64,000 nt of DNA from Brettanomyces bruxellensis (taxonomy: Eukaryota > Ascomycota > Pichiomycetes > Pichiales > Pichiaceae): positions 248,001 through 312,000 of the forward strand of contig NC_054689.1 of NCBI RefSeq assembly GCF_011074885.1, in the 5' to 3' direction. The notes under the pieces are model-generated. The model saw only the letters and a program-made list of their open reading frames with translations. It searched no databases and was not told the origin of the DNA. The position numbers were made by a program, and so were the translations under genes. The stretch's first letter is position 1. Every line of letters begins with the position of its first letter. Positions 19,718 through 29,439 of this stretch are shown here, piece by piece.

Positions 19718-20520
19718 GAATGCTTCCTATGCAAATAAACCGTGGGCTTCTATCTTTGAGGCCGAAAGCCAATATTGATTTAGTTGTGCAGAGTAAAGTG
19801 GCGAAATGAATATTTCCTAAATATTCTGATGACTCTCAGCTGATACCTGTAGTACCAGTATGCTTACAATTTTCGTTGTTGTTGGTTTAACTTTTTTGAG
19901 AGTCACACCCTCGCTTAAGAAGTTCACGGATGTCTTACCTTTTTTTTTTTTCTCTGTCTTCTTTTTTCCTTCTCCTCTTCCTTTACTCCGCAAGACAGAA
20001 ATACTTGCCTTGAATTGCCAACCGCGAATTGAATCAAAATGTGAATTGAAGTTGGCGATCGGCACGCCACGCCAAGAATTATTGAAGAATTATTTGGGAT
20101 TTTATCTCTATGGAATTGGATTAAAGCACATTCAAATTATATATCAAAATTGCGCTTTTCTTCTATATGTCACAGGCAGTTTTTAATATACTAATTTTGC
20201 ACTTCTACCTAGTAAGATTTCGACTTTCTTGAAGTATATAATTAAACACTGTGAGCAAGACTGCCAGCTTACCTGTTTCTGCCACCTTGTCCCAATGCTA
20301 TTTCGTGCTGATCTTCTATCTTTTTTTTTTTCTCTCTCCTTTTTTTTCTCCTCGTTCTTTATCTGCAACAAATGTAAACGAAGAATATTTCAATCATTTC
20401 GAGATATCCACAGTGTAGTGCATGTTTGTGGGGCTATTACTTGATTCTTAAAGCATTTATTTTAACAGACTCGGACCGATCTGCTCTTACTAAGGTAGAA
20501 ATTACGGGTTCCAATGCAAA
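19718..20520. other. Divergent promoter region TAF2 / PIK1
   Basis: 803 bp between divergent genes. It holds two long pyrimidine-rich tracts on the plus strand (about 19938-19990 and 20310-20360), each with a run of T. These are probable nucleosome-poor promoter elements, one nearer each gene. No coding sequence was recognised. Confidence 0.6.
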
Positions 20521-23500
20521 ATGTCAACTGAAAAAGAAAAGGAAACTGCACCATCCAATGCCGATCTTTGGACTACTATTCATTCGTCAAACTTTGACAT
20601 TTACAAATGCATTGACCTCCTCAGATCTAAGTCGGAAAATGTCGGAATACAGTACGAGCTTTGCAAACGGGCCACAAACTACCCTATGGCAGAGTTGCGT
20701 TTCTTCATTCCGCAACTTCTCCAATTACTAATAACTGTTGACACCCAGTCTCTGGCGCTTACAGAAATGATTGAGCATCTTTGTACGAGGGATCCACATT
20801 TCTGCTTGGTCACATTTTGGAATTTGCAAGCCTTGCTTCAGCAGCTTTGCTCAGAACCGGAAAGCATCGGTTTTCAAACGTGTAAGAAGTTAATTAATGA
20901 GCTCCAATACCAGTTGTTCAATTATTCTCAGCGACCGGGTTCGAAACTTCCACCTTCAACATCTGGTGTGGTATCACATGGCTTTAATCAGGGCTTTCAC
21001 GAAAATTTGACACCCTCTCTTATTCTGCAAACCTCGCTTATGGCGGCAATAACCGTTCCGGAGACCGTTCATTATGTTGAGCCGATGGTTCGCATCCAGG
21101 GGAAAAAGGTGAAAACGCTTGTTTTCGAGGTTCTCAAGGATGTCAAGAAAAGCTTGACTGAAAACTTGACGAGGAAAAATACAATTAAGAACTCCAAGCT
21201 TGGTACAACATCTGCTAAGTCGTACAAGTCTGAGGTAAGACGTACGAAGTCGGTAAATTTGGATAGAAAGCATAGGCATACAAGTACACCATCATCTTCT
21301 GGTAATAGCTCCAATAGTATTGATCTTAAAATGGTGGATTCATATGCAGATATCAATCTTCCTGAGCTTCGAAGGCCGTCTTTGAAGTTGGGAAAAGCGT
21401 TTGCAAGATCACCTGGTACCTTTAACGGTTTTTCTTCCACGTTTATTTCATTGGGCAAGAAGGCAAGCTCGAAAAGTAAATCGGATGACATGGTTGCCTC
21501 CATGCCGGATTTAGGCTCCGGCAGCCCGGAAAATATGAATTTTGACGGCTCGTATGCCACATCCATCAGAAATTCCTTTGATTTCAGAGATAGCTTGGAT
21601 ATCGATAATGCGGCAAACGGCAAAGCGGCATCTTTGTCTCCAGAAAGAAGAAGAATGACTTATACCAAAGCGCAAAAGGTCAAACTTTTAAAATCCAATT
21701 ATTTCAACAACACCACGCAGTTTGTAATTGCTCTTCAAAATATATCTGCCAGATTGTCAAAGACTCCTCGGGAGGCTCGTCTTTCTACACTTAAAGCTGA
21801 ATTGTCGGTTCTTAACTCTGATTTGCCGTGCGAGGTCGATATTCCATCACTATTGCCGAAAAGTAAACGTGGAAAATACCACAAGATCTGTCATATATGC
21901 GTTAATGAAAGCGCGGTTTTAAACTCGGCTGAGCATGTTCCTTTCTTGCTATTGATAGAGTATTTTTCAGACGGTATGGATTTCAACCCGGACACCCCAT
22001 CTAATAAATATTTACTAGAAGACCTTCAAAATGGAAATGATGACGGCAAGTATCGTTTTGACATTTCATACAGAAACACAACCTCAAAGACTGCCTTGAA
22101 GCCAATTTCACAAGGAACTGGAAACCATACTTTGGCAAATGCAACCAGCTCTCGTACAAGTTCAATATCCAAAAAAGATGGTAGTGACTTTTCTACGCCG
22201 CTTCCTGAAATTGTGAAAAAGAGTGATATTGATGGTACAGATCTAGGGGATGTGTCCGTTGTCAAATTTACAAATAAGATGGAGGATAAAGATGCATTGA
22301 TGTTTCCCACAAAAAGCTTCTTTGCTAATGACAAATCCCTACATGATCAGATAAAGGATATTGAAGGGTCTCTAAATGAGCACCAGGATGATAGTAATGA
22401 ACATGACAAGAATCTGACTGTTCAGATGCGTGTTGCTGGTGTCATGCTCAGGCAGTTAGAATTATCACAGTCCACTCTTGCAAATTCACAGGCATTACAG
22501 ATTAAAAATAGGATTGTCAAGTCGATGAAGAAAATGCAAGACAGTTTTGAGTCTAGCAGCAATTTGAAGAAGACTGATGATGCCGCCGGTGTTCGTAAAT
22601 TGTCTAATGATTTCAAAGTTGCTGGTTTGAGCTATCTTGGGGAAGATTGGAACAAGAAGAAGCAAAGAATCAGGAAGCATTCCATGTACGGTAAGCATGA
22701 AAACTGGGATCTTTACTCGATGATTGCTAAAACAGGTGAGGACTTGGCCCAGGAGGCCTTTGCATCGCAATTAATACAGATTATTGCAAACATATGGTAT
22801 GCGGATGGTGTTCATGTTTGGGTGAAACGCATGCATATGTTGATTACATCGTCTAATACCGGATTAGTGGAGACGATTACGAACGCCTTCTCTGTGCATT
22901 CCATCAAGAAATCACTTACCGAATACATGATAAGCAAGAATGAATTGCAAGCAGGGGAAGTTGCCACACTTAAGGATCATTTCCTAAGGATGTTTGGCGA
23001 TGAAGATTCAATGAAATACAAGATGGCCCAGCAGAATTTCTGTTCTTCACTGGCTGCATACTCAATAATATGCTATTTGCTCCAGATCAAGGATAGACAC
23101 AATGGTAATATTATGGTTGATTCTGAAGGGCATATTATTCACATTGACTTTGGCTTCTTACTATCGAGCTCTCCCGGGTCTGTTGGTTTTGAATCAGCAC
23201 CATTCAAGTTAGTTCAAGAATATGTAGACGTCTTGGGAGGAGTTGATTCCTTCTATTTCCAGCAGTACAAAAAACTCACTAAGGAGGCATTTAAATCCAT
23301 AAGAAAGCATGCCGATAGTTTGTTAAATATAGTTGAACTTATGCAGACGGATTCTCCGTTACCTTGCTTCCGTGCAGGTGAGAGTACTTCCGTTCAATTG
23401 CAGCAACGTCTTCAACTTCATTTGAATGATGAAGAAGTTGATGCCTTTACAGAGAATGTTTTGATTGCCAAAAGTCTTAATAGTGTGTACACTAGGCTCT

Positions 23501-23541
23501 ATGACCAATTCCAGATGATCACCCAGGGAATATACATGTGA
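20521..23541 (+). CDS. PIK1: Phosphatidylinositol 4-kinase Pik1
   Basis: Type III PI 4-kinase that makes PI4P at the Golgi for secretion and also acts in the nucleus. The 1006-residue product has the N-terminal lipid-kinase-unique helical region (about 10-130, with LCTRDPHFCLVTFWNLQALL). Ser-rich disordered linkers follow; they include an RRTKS motif that could be a phosphorylation site. The PI3/4-kinase domain lies in the last 300 residues. Its landmarks are KTGEDLAQEAFASQLIQ, then NTGLVETI, the catalytic-loop KDRHNGNIM near residue 856, and the metal-binding HIDFGFLLSSSPGS near 873. The C terminus TRLYDQFQMITQGIY is characteristic. S. cerevisiae Pik1 is 1066 residues. Lsb6 and Stt4 are excluded by the C-terminal match and domain layout. 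Confidence 0.96.
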   Translation: MSTEKEKETAPSNADLWTTIHSSNFDIYKCIDLLRSKSENVGIQYELCKRATNYPMAELRFFIPQLLQLLITVDTQSLALTEMIEHLCTRDPHFCLVTFWNLQALLQQLCSEPESIGFQTCKKLINELQYQLFNYSQRPGSKLPPSTSGVVSHGFNQGFHENLTPSLILQTSLMAAITVPETVHYVEPMVRIQGKKVKTLVFEVLKDVKKSLTENLTRKNTIKNSKLGTTSAKSYKSEVRRTKSVNLDRKHRHTSTPSSSGNSSNSIDLKMVDSYADINLPELRRPSLKLGKAFARSPGTFNGFSSTFISLGKKASSKSKSDDMVASMPDLGSGSPENMNFDGSYATSIRNSFDFRDSLDIDNAANGKAASLSPERRRMTYTKAQKVKLLKSNYFNNTTQFVIALQNISARLSKTPREARLSTLKAELSVLNSDLPCEVDIPSLLPKSKRGKYHKICHICVNESAVLNSAEHVPFLLLIEYFSDGMDFNPDTPSNKYLLEDLQNGNDDGKYRFDISYRNTTSKTALKPISQGTGNHTLANATSSRTSSISKKDGSDFSTPLPEIVKKSDIDGTDLGDVSVVKFTNKMEDKDALMFPTKSFFANDKSLHDQIKDIEGSLNEHQDDSNEHDKNLTVQMRVAGVMLRQLELSQSTLANSQALQIKNRIVKSMKKMQDSFESSSNLKKTDDAAGVRKLSNDFKVAGLSYLGEDWNKKKQRIRKHSMYGKHENWDLYSMIAKTGEDLAQEAFASQLIQIIANIWYADGVHVWVKRMHMLITSSNTGLVETITNAFSVHSIKKSLTEYMISKNELQAGEVATLKDHFLRMFGDEDSMKYKMAQQNFCSSLAAYSIICYLLQIKDRHNGNIMVDSEGHIIHIDFGFLLSSSPGSVGFESAPFKLVQEYVDVLGGVDSFYFQQYKKLTKEAFKSIRKHADSLLNIVELMQTDSPLPCFRAGESTSVQLQQRLQLHLNDEEVDAFTENVLIAKSLNSVYTRLYDQFQMITQGIYM

Positions 23542-23776
23542 AGCAACGTGCTTTGGAAGAATAGGAAAAAATAAACAAAGCATCTTCTCACATGACATCA
23601 CATCTGCATTTCTCCTCCTCAATATATATACCTACACCTGCATACTTACAATAAGAAAAATGAAAGCTCGAAATAAGCAGCAAACGACGTAACAATAAAG
23701 TAGAGTAAATACAGATGTTAGAAAAGAAGGCATTAAAACCGAAACGTAAATATTTATAAATGACCTTAAAACAAAA

Positions 23777-26434
23777 TTAACAAAGCTTCATACAATAGCC
23801 CTTTCCCGCGGGATTATGTATTCTGGTCGCAGCCGTACGTACTCTCACTTGTGAGGCCTCAGCTGACTTTCCGGAGATGGCCGAGCTCTGGTCGTTTGAA
23901 ATGGAAGTGGAAAGCCTTTGGGAAGGTGATAATAGATATATAAATGCTTCCATGGACCACTCGTACCATACTCTGGTATCTTTGTACTCCCTCTTCATAA
24001 ATATGCTTAATTCCTGATCGTCAGTAATGTATATGGGCTGCTCGATTGGGAAGTAAATTGGTAGCCAGGAAACAAGGTTTCGAGGCTCTGGTCCCAACCC
24101 TGTAGGACAAGTAGAGATTTCAACCCTTTTATAAAGAATGGCACTGAAGTAACCGATTAGGCCGTGTATTGTTCCCTTTCTGTGGCATTTGAGTACGACG
24201 TGAGCCTGTCTTTTGTTATGCTTGTTGTCGAATATACTGTAATTCTTCACTGTAAGACACGTTTTCGAATTAAATGTCCAAACTTTAGCATAATCCGTCG
24301 ACATTAGATCCATTTCATCCCACACTGGCAAATATGGCCGGTCAAATTTATGCTCATTTTTAATGCGGCACACCTTGGAAAACAGTGATGGTGATATAAC
24401 TGGAGCAACATATGAAGTGAACTCCTGCGGAATTAATATGCAATTTTTCTTATCGCAATATCTCTGAATCGAATCCAAGCACTCTGGGGCAAGCTCGTTA
24501 CAACCAAAGCTTCCTAGCATTTCGCTAATGACAAGATGAAATCCCACTTCCGCTTCATATGTAGGCTTCCAATGTCTGACGTCACAGTTATAAATGGTGA
24601 CCCGATTCCCCCAGTGTTCCCTATTTCTTTCCTGTAGATATATAATCGCATTTGGATTCTTTTCAATTGTTGTAATGCTGATATGATTAATGTTCAGGTC
24701 CAATTTCTCAATAGCAGAGAAAAGCCTTTTAATTAATGGACCACGACCGGATCCAACCACTAGTATTTTTAGTTTTAAATTGTTCGCGTTATCAGACCCA
24801 AATTTTAAAGTTTCACAACTCTTATTGTTGTTCCCGATCTTTTGGGGAAAATATGAAAATCGGTCGATAGCTGATAAATCTCTCAATGCAGCTATGATTG
24901 CTCTTTCATAAGCATCATATTTTGCGTGGTCCTGTTCAAAAACGTTGTATGTGTTGTTGTCCAAATTCACAGTCAATGGACTGAGAGGCGATTGTAGACT
25001 TTCCGGAGACATCAACTTGTCGAAAGACAAATTGAGACTCAAAAAATTATTTATGGTGAAATTTTCCAAGGGGAGAAGCTGATTGTTTTTGTAGCTCATG
25101 CCCACTAAATACCGGAGGTATTCCAAAAAAGAAGTATTTCCGGATTTGGATGACTTGTCATCATCGGGATTCATCTCTGAATTTTGACTGCGGCTCCCGG
25201 TGGATGATCTGACATTAAGATTCAAAGATTCGGCAAACTCCTTTTTCAACTTATCAATACCGTGAAGTAGTAAAACTGGCGGATAAAGGGCTTTCCTTTG
25301 AATAAACTTCCAAATTATCAGCTGATTGAACTTATTAAGAACTGGATAATGCTTTGAGTTGGGAATAAACCGGTAGCTTGAAAGAAGGTAAAATCTCACC
25401 GGCTCAAGAAGCCATCTATCGACCACATTCTGTGAGATATTCGTCTTCGGAGATCCCAACGAGACAGAGAGGTGCATATTATAGTTACACTGAATTCGAA
25501 TTGAATTCCACACATCCCACGTAGAAAATGGATCTGTTGTTGGAATAATTTTCCCACTTGTGGGGTCTCGCACAGAGTCCTCACACATTGGCAGCGAAAC
25601 CGAAATGCAGACTGCAGGAAACTTTTCAAGAATTGTGTTAATGTTAGCGGCATAGATTTGTAAATTACTCATGTTTTTTGGTGGAGCAATTAGCAGAGAG
25701 TGGATACCGATATACTGGGCGTATGAAACCTCGTTGCTGATCACCTGTAGGGAGAATTCATTTATCAGGCCGTTTTCATTATCCAATTCTACCCAAGAGG
25801 AAAGTAAACCTACAGTTTTGGATATATGTGGGCCATTGACAACGTTCACTTCGGAAAGTTCTGGGTACGGTACATCAAGGATGTCAAGATCATAAGTGGC
25901 ATCATCAATCGACTCTGTGTTATTTTGTGTTGTGCCATTTTCATGGTCAAAGCTTGTCTCGTAGCTGAAGTTGGGATCATTTCCGGAAGATGGTGTATCC
26001 ATCATCGAACTTGAATAGCTGGAAGATCTTCCATGATAATTAGAAGTTGAGTTTCCATCAGTAGGAGTATCATCGGATGTATTCAAACCGTGTATCATGT
26101 TTCGCTTCCTGAATTCCAAAAAGTAATTTTTGCAGTTACCTTTATATCTTGCATTGGTAATCGGTAGAACAACACAATCGTAGCCGGCAGATGAAAGGCT
26201 CTCCACAAGTAAACGATCTGTCTTCATTAAGGCAGATGTCAGGGGCGAAGGTTTAATTCCGATTTCAACATGCGGGGTTACCACCGATGAGAATTGATCG
26301 ATCTCTGTTATAGCTTTTGTGGGTGAAGATTTATTGGTGTTGGTTCTGGCATTGGTTTGTGTGCTGATGCTCGAATTCGAGTGCATATATTTTAAGGAAA
26401 ATGATGAGGATGACGCATGATATCCCCTAGTCAT
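23777..26434 (-). CDS. HSL7: PRMT5-family arginine methyltransferase Hsl7
   Basis: Type II arginine methyltransferase. In budding yeast Hsl7 works with the kinase Hsl1 at the bud neck to bring Swe1 to degradation and permit G2/M. The 885-residue product has a disordered N terminus. A TIM-barrel-like region follows (about 230-420). The SAM-binding motif I is LVVGSGRGPL near residue 555. The PRMT5 double-E loop SEMLGSFGCNELAPECLD lies near 638 and contains both catalytic-type glutamates. The C-terminal beta-barrel reaches about 840. S. cerevisiae Hsl7 is 827 residues. The order HSL7(-), CKS1(+), MEC1(+) is the same as YBR133C, YBR135W, YBR136W. The start is the first ATG. Confidence 0.93.
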   Translation of the reverse strand: MTRGYHASSSSFSLKYMHSNSSISTQTNARTNTNKSSPTKAITEIDQFSSVVTPHVEIGIKPSPLTSALMKTDRLLVESLSSAGYDCVVLPITNARYKGNCKNYFLEFRKRNMIHGLNTSDDTPTDGNSTSNYHGRSSSYSSSMMDTPSSGNDPNFSYETSFDHENGTTQNNTESIDDATYDLDILDVPYPELSEVNVVNGPHISKTVGLLSSWVELDNENGLINEFSLQVISNEVSYAQYIGIHSLLIAPPKNMSNLQIYAANINTILEKFPAVCISVSLPMCEDSVRDPTSGKIIPTTDPFSTWDVWNSIRIQCNYNMHLSVSLGSPKTNISQNVVDRWLLEPVRFYLLSSYRFIPNSKHYPVLNKFNQLIIWKFIQRKALYPPVLLLHGIDKLKKEFAESLNLNVRSSTGSRSQNSEMNPDDDKSSKSGNTSFLEYLRYLVGMSYKNNQLLPLENFTINNFLSLNLSFDKLMSPESLQSPLSPLTVNLDNNTYNVFEQDHAKYDAYERAIIAALRDLSAIDRFSYFPQKIGNNNKSCETLKFGSDNANNLKLKILVVGSGRGPLIKRLFSAIEKLDLNINHISITTIEKNPNAIIYLQERNREHWGNRVTIYNCDVRHWKPTYEAEVGFHLVISEMLGSFGCNELAPECLDSIQRYCDKKNCILIPQEFTSYVAPVISPSLFSKVCRIKNEHKFDRPYLPVWDEMDLMSTDYAKVWTFNSKTCLTVKNYSIFDNKHNKRQAHVVLKCHRKGTIHGLIGYFSAILYKRVEISTCPTGLGPEPRNLVSWLPIYFPIEQPIYITDDQELSIFMKREYKDTRVWYEWSMEAFIYLLSPSQRLSTSISNDQSSAISGKSAEASQVRVRTAATRIHNPAGKGYCMKLC

Positions 26435-28489
26435 GTTGATTTATGTAAAATGATTTAGAGAAAATGATGGATCAATTTTTCAAGCATCAGCTCTGTTTGA
26501 GGACTTTTGGGGGTTTAAATAAATATATATGTGTGTATATATAGTTTATGTGTGTGGGTCGGTCGGTGTTTGTGTGTATCTATATATAGTTAACTGTTTT
26601 TAACGGCGGACACGCTACACAATAAAATAGAATATGATCACGTTTGAGATTATGTGGATGTCATGAAAAAAACCGTGTCTAAGTTTAGTTATAAGAGCTG
26701 AAACATTATTTACCCCTGGATCAAAAAGAAAAAAAAAATAATAATGGTAATAAAATAAACAGGTAAATAGATCACAAAATTCATTTCTGTTGCCGAATAT
26801 AGGAAGCTGAATGTTATTCCTACGGGTGCGAATAATAAAAATTGGGTTCCCATAGAAAAAGAAAAGTAGCTCACCTAAATCTGCAATTGAATACGTCCGC
26901 GCACAATTCCTCTGCAAGGAAGGTTTTAATTAAGCGATCATCATTGTGGGTCACCTCAACATTTGGGGTACTAGTACAAGGTGAGAATAGCTTTAACATA
27001 AGGTATGTACATGTAAAGAAGGTTACTTTTCATTTTTATTGCGATTGAGAGTAATTACGAAGTAAAATGTGGTTCGAGTATTAAAGGTAAAGGAGAGGGT
27101 GAGAAAACTAAATTTAAAAAAAAAATGAACGAAAAAAAAATGGAGATCCGCGTTTGAAGATGTTCGATGTTATGATCCCAAATTACTGCCACCTATTAGC
27201 CCAAAGGATAATTAAATTGTCACAAATAACACCAAATTCTAGAATTGTTTTGCTTTGAGCGTGTTAAAATTTGAAAAGAAGTACGAATTTGTAAAATAAA
27301 GGGCAGAGGTTGTTTGTATGGTGTGACTTCACTTACTTGGAGAAAACACTTACTTGGAGAAAACTTATGACTACAATTGATGTGGCGTAGTTTATGATCC
27401 AGAACATTGATATTTAATATTATAGTTAAAGAAAAGGAGAAAAGTATGTGCATCGACAGAAATATTTGAAATCTTCCACTAATATATATAATATATATTG
27501 TTAAAAAATTTATAATCCTTAACGTAAACATTTAGTTGTGTAATACTTAGTTTTTTTTTATTTCTTCAGTTTTTTTTAAAAATAGGGATTATTACTTAGC
27601 CTAGAAGAAAAGCAAGAGAAATTTAAGAAATACAAATCTTAAGATATTTCATGCAAGTAGTTATAAATATAACAATCAAAACTATTGAATGGTCGAGCCA
27701 TAGCATATAATTGTAACGACAAAGAAAAAAATATGCATAAATTAAAAGGATTTGAACATACTGACGTTAAACCAAATCTGAAACATTGCCTTGAATGGAA
27801 ATTGACCCCCATCCCAATTTTTTTTTTTTTCGACTGTAGTTTCGTCGTACATTTTTCAAACGCTCTTATACGGTATACCCATTATTCGTTTTAGCACAGG
27901 CACAGAGTAGGGATGAAACACATGTGACCTATTATTAGACTTCAATTTTAAGCTTTGACATCTTTCAATATATAAAACAAAAGACTGCCCGATTACAATT
28001 CTTGAAAGGAATTAGCGGTACTTTTTTAGTTCGGAAATCCTGGAAAGAGGTAAGGAAGTTTGCAAAATGCTGCCAAAGTCTACATTTTGGCGTGATGCGA
28101 GTTTCTGGAAAAAATTATGATAATGCCATCATGAATCGATCCCATCATCGATCAGTAGTCGCGCGAACGATCGAAGCTTGAATTCTAATTATCGAGGACC
28201 TTGATTTTTTTTTTTTTCGTAACATTTCCTTGTACTGTTTAGCCGTCCTTCGCAAGAAATGTTTGAATTATTTGCTGATAGTACAGATTCATTCCATCAT
28301 TCATTACTCAGTGCATTATTTAGGGGTGCACAGCATTGAAAGATCCTTTTACTGCGGTTATATCAACACAATTCTGTTCAAACGCGGGCTTGTTTCAGGT
28401 ATAGGAGAATTGATCTCATTTTTTTTCGAATCAATAGAACTAAACATTTGGATCCCACTTCGAATACAAGTGATAACGAAATAAATAAC
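26435..28489. other. Long divergent intergenic region HSL7 / CKS1
   Basis: 2.05 kb without a credible gene. It is one of the longest gene-free stretches in the window and lies between two cell-cycle genes. It contains alternating TG/TA tracts (26519-26590), a perfect 17-bp tandem duplication (27330-27363), and several runs of ten or more T (near 27820 and 28206). Close to CKS1 there is a cluster of CGATCG and CGCGCGAA strings (28136-28176). ORFs of about 100 codons occur, but they are low-complexity and look random. Confidence 0.55.
27330..27363. repeat. Perfect 17-bp tandem duplication
   Basis: CACTTACTTGGAGAAAA occurs twice head to tail with no mismatch (27330-27346 and 27347-27363). It lies in the HSL7-CKS1 intergenic region, about 0.9 kb upstream of HSL7 and 1.1 kb upstream of CKS1. 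Confidence 0.95.
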
Positions 28490-28819
28490 ATGTCACAACA
28501 ATTTATAGATCCCAGCCAGCAAAGACCAAGACCTTTAACGCCACAAGAAAGAGAGAGAATCTGGGCATATCGAGACAAGTATTATTACTCACCTAGATAT
28601 TCCGATGATAATTACGAATACAGACATGTTGTTCTTCCCAGAGAACTGCTGAAACTTATACCACGCGACTATTTTACGGAAAATGGCACATTTAAGTTAC
28701 TGACAGAAGATGAATGGAGGGGACAACTGGGTATAACGCAAAGTCTTGGTTGGGTTCATTATGGATGTCACGCTCCTGAACCTCATATACTTTTATTTAG
28801 AAGACCAAAGAAAAATTAA
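28490..28819 (+). CDS. CKS1: Cyclin-dependent kinase regulatory subunit Cks1
   Basis: Small CDK adaptor that binds Cdc28 and phosphorylated substrates, promoting multisite phosphorylation. The 109-residue product carries the family core: [19 protein letters not shown], then [10 protein letters not shown], the phosphate-binding and hinge region, and [13 protein letters not shown]. It lacks the polyglutamine tail of the S. cerevisiae protein. The start at 28490 is the first ATG; the frame is open upstream only from a TTG codon. One oddity: between EWRG and LGITQSLGW there is an extra Gln (Q79, codon CAA at 28724-28726), absent from the yeast and human family members I can recall. The CTG codon after it (L80) encodes a conserved leucine and supports the standard code. 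The gene is followed by MEC1 on the same strand. Confidence 0.95.
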   Translation: MSQQFIDPSQQRPRPLTPQERERIWAYRDKYYYSPRYSDDNYEYRHVVLPRELLKLIPRDYFTENGTFKLLTEDEWRGQLGITQSLGWVHYGCHAPEPHILLFRRPKKN

Positions 28820-29439
28820 TATGCGAGCGTTAACCCCTGTCGGTACATAGAAAGGGGAAAAATTTCGTCTTACGCATAGTGGGGGTTTTGATACCAACCA
28901 AACTAACAGAAAGTAAACGCAGATCCGACTTTTAAGATTCTGAAAACGCTTTTTAGAACACCCTTTCATTATCGGCTTTTTCAACGACACGTGGAATGAG
29001 TCGAATGTCATACTTGCTGCTCTGTTGATCACATATATAGATACATACCTTGGACCGTATTTTTTTTAATAACAAGGAGCCGCTTTTATAGTCAAACAGA
29101 GATAATGTGACCTATTTCTGACAAATAGGGTAAGATAAAATAAGTAAATCTTGGAGAAAATACCATACATGTGCATTGACCGGGAATCTTGGAAAATAGC
29201 GACGCCTGAAAAAAAAAAAAAAAAAAAAAAAGCTTCAAGGCGTCAAATGTAAATACCGAGTTTCGTGAATAGCAGGGCGGTACTTGACACATTAATAGTT
29301 AAACCTTACAGTGAAAATAGTAATCACACATTAGTTAAAATCAAAAGCAATTATCAAGAACAGATTCTGGAAAATTCTCATATCTTTTATTCATCCTTTA
29401 CTGTTGTCTGAACACTTGATCACTCCTACTGCCTGAAAA
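28820..29439. other. CKS1-MEC1 intergenic region
   Basis: 620 bp holding the CKS1 3' end and the MEC1 promoter. It contains a run of 23 A (29209-29231) flanked by matching inverted arms. No coding sequence was recognised. Confidence 0.6.
29201..29244. repeat. Inverted repeat enclosing a 23-base poly-A
   Basis: The left arm GACGCCTGAA (29201-29210) pairs with the right arm TTCAAGGCGTC (29234-29244), with a single-base bulge. The sequence between is almost entirely A. It could form a hairpin with an A-rich loop in RNA or a cruciform in DNA. Confidence 0.75.

Noticed and set aside
27220..27531. 103-codon minus-strand ORF in the HSL7-CKS1 spacer
   Set aside because: The composition is that of translated AT-rich spacer, and it contains the 17-bp duplication. 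No domain is visible.
28448..28489. N-terminal extension of CKS1 (14 residues)
   Set aside because: It begins with TTG, and the first ATG at 28490 gives a normal Cks1.
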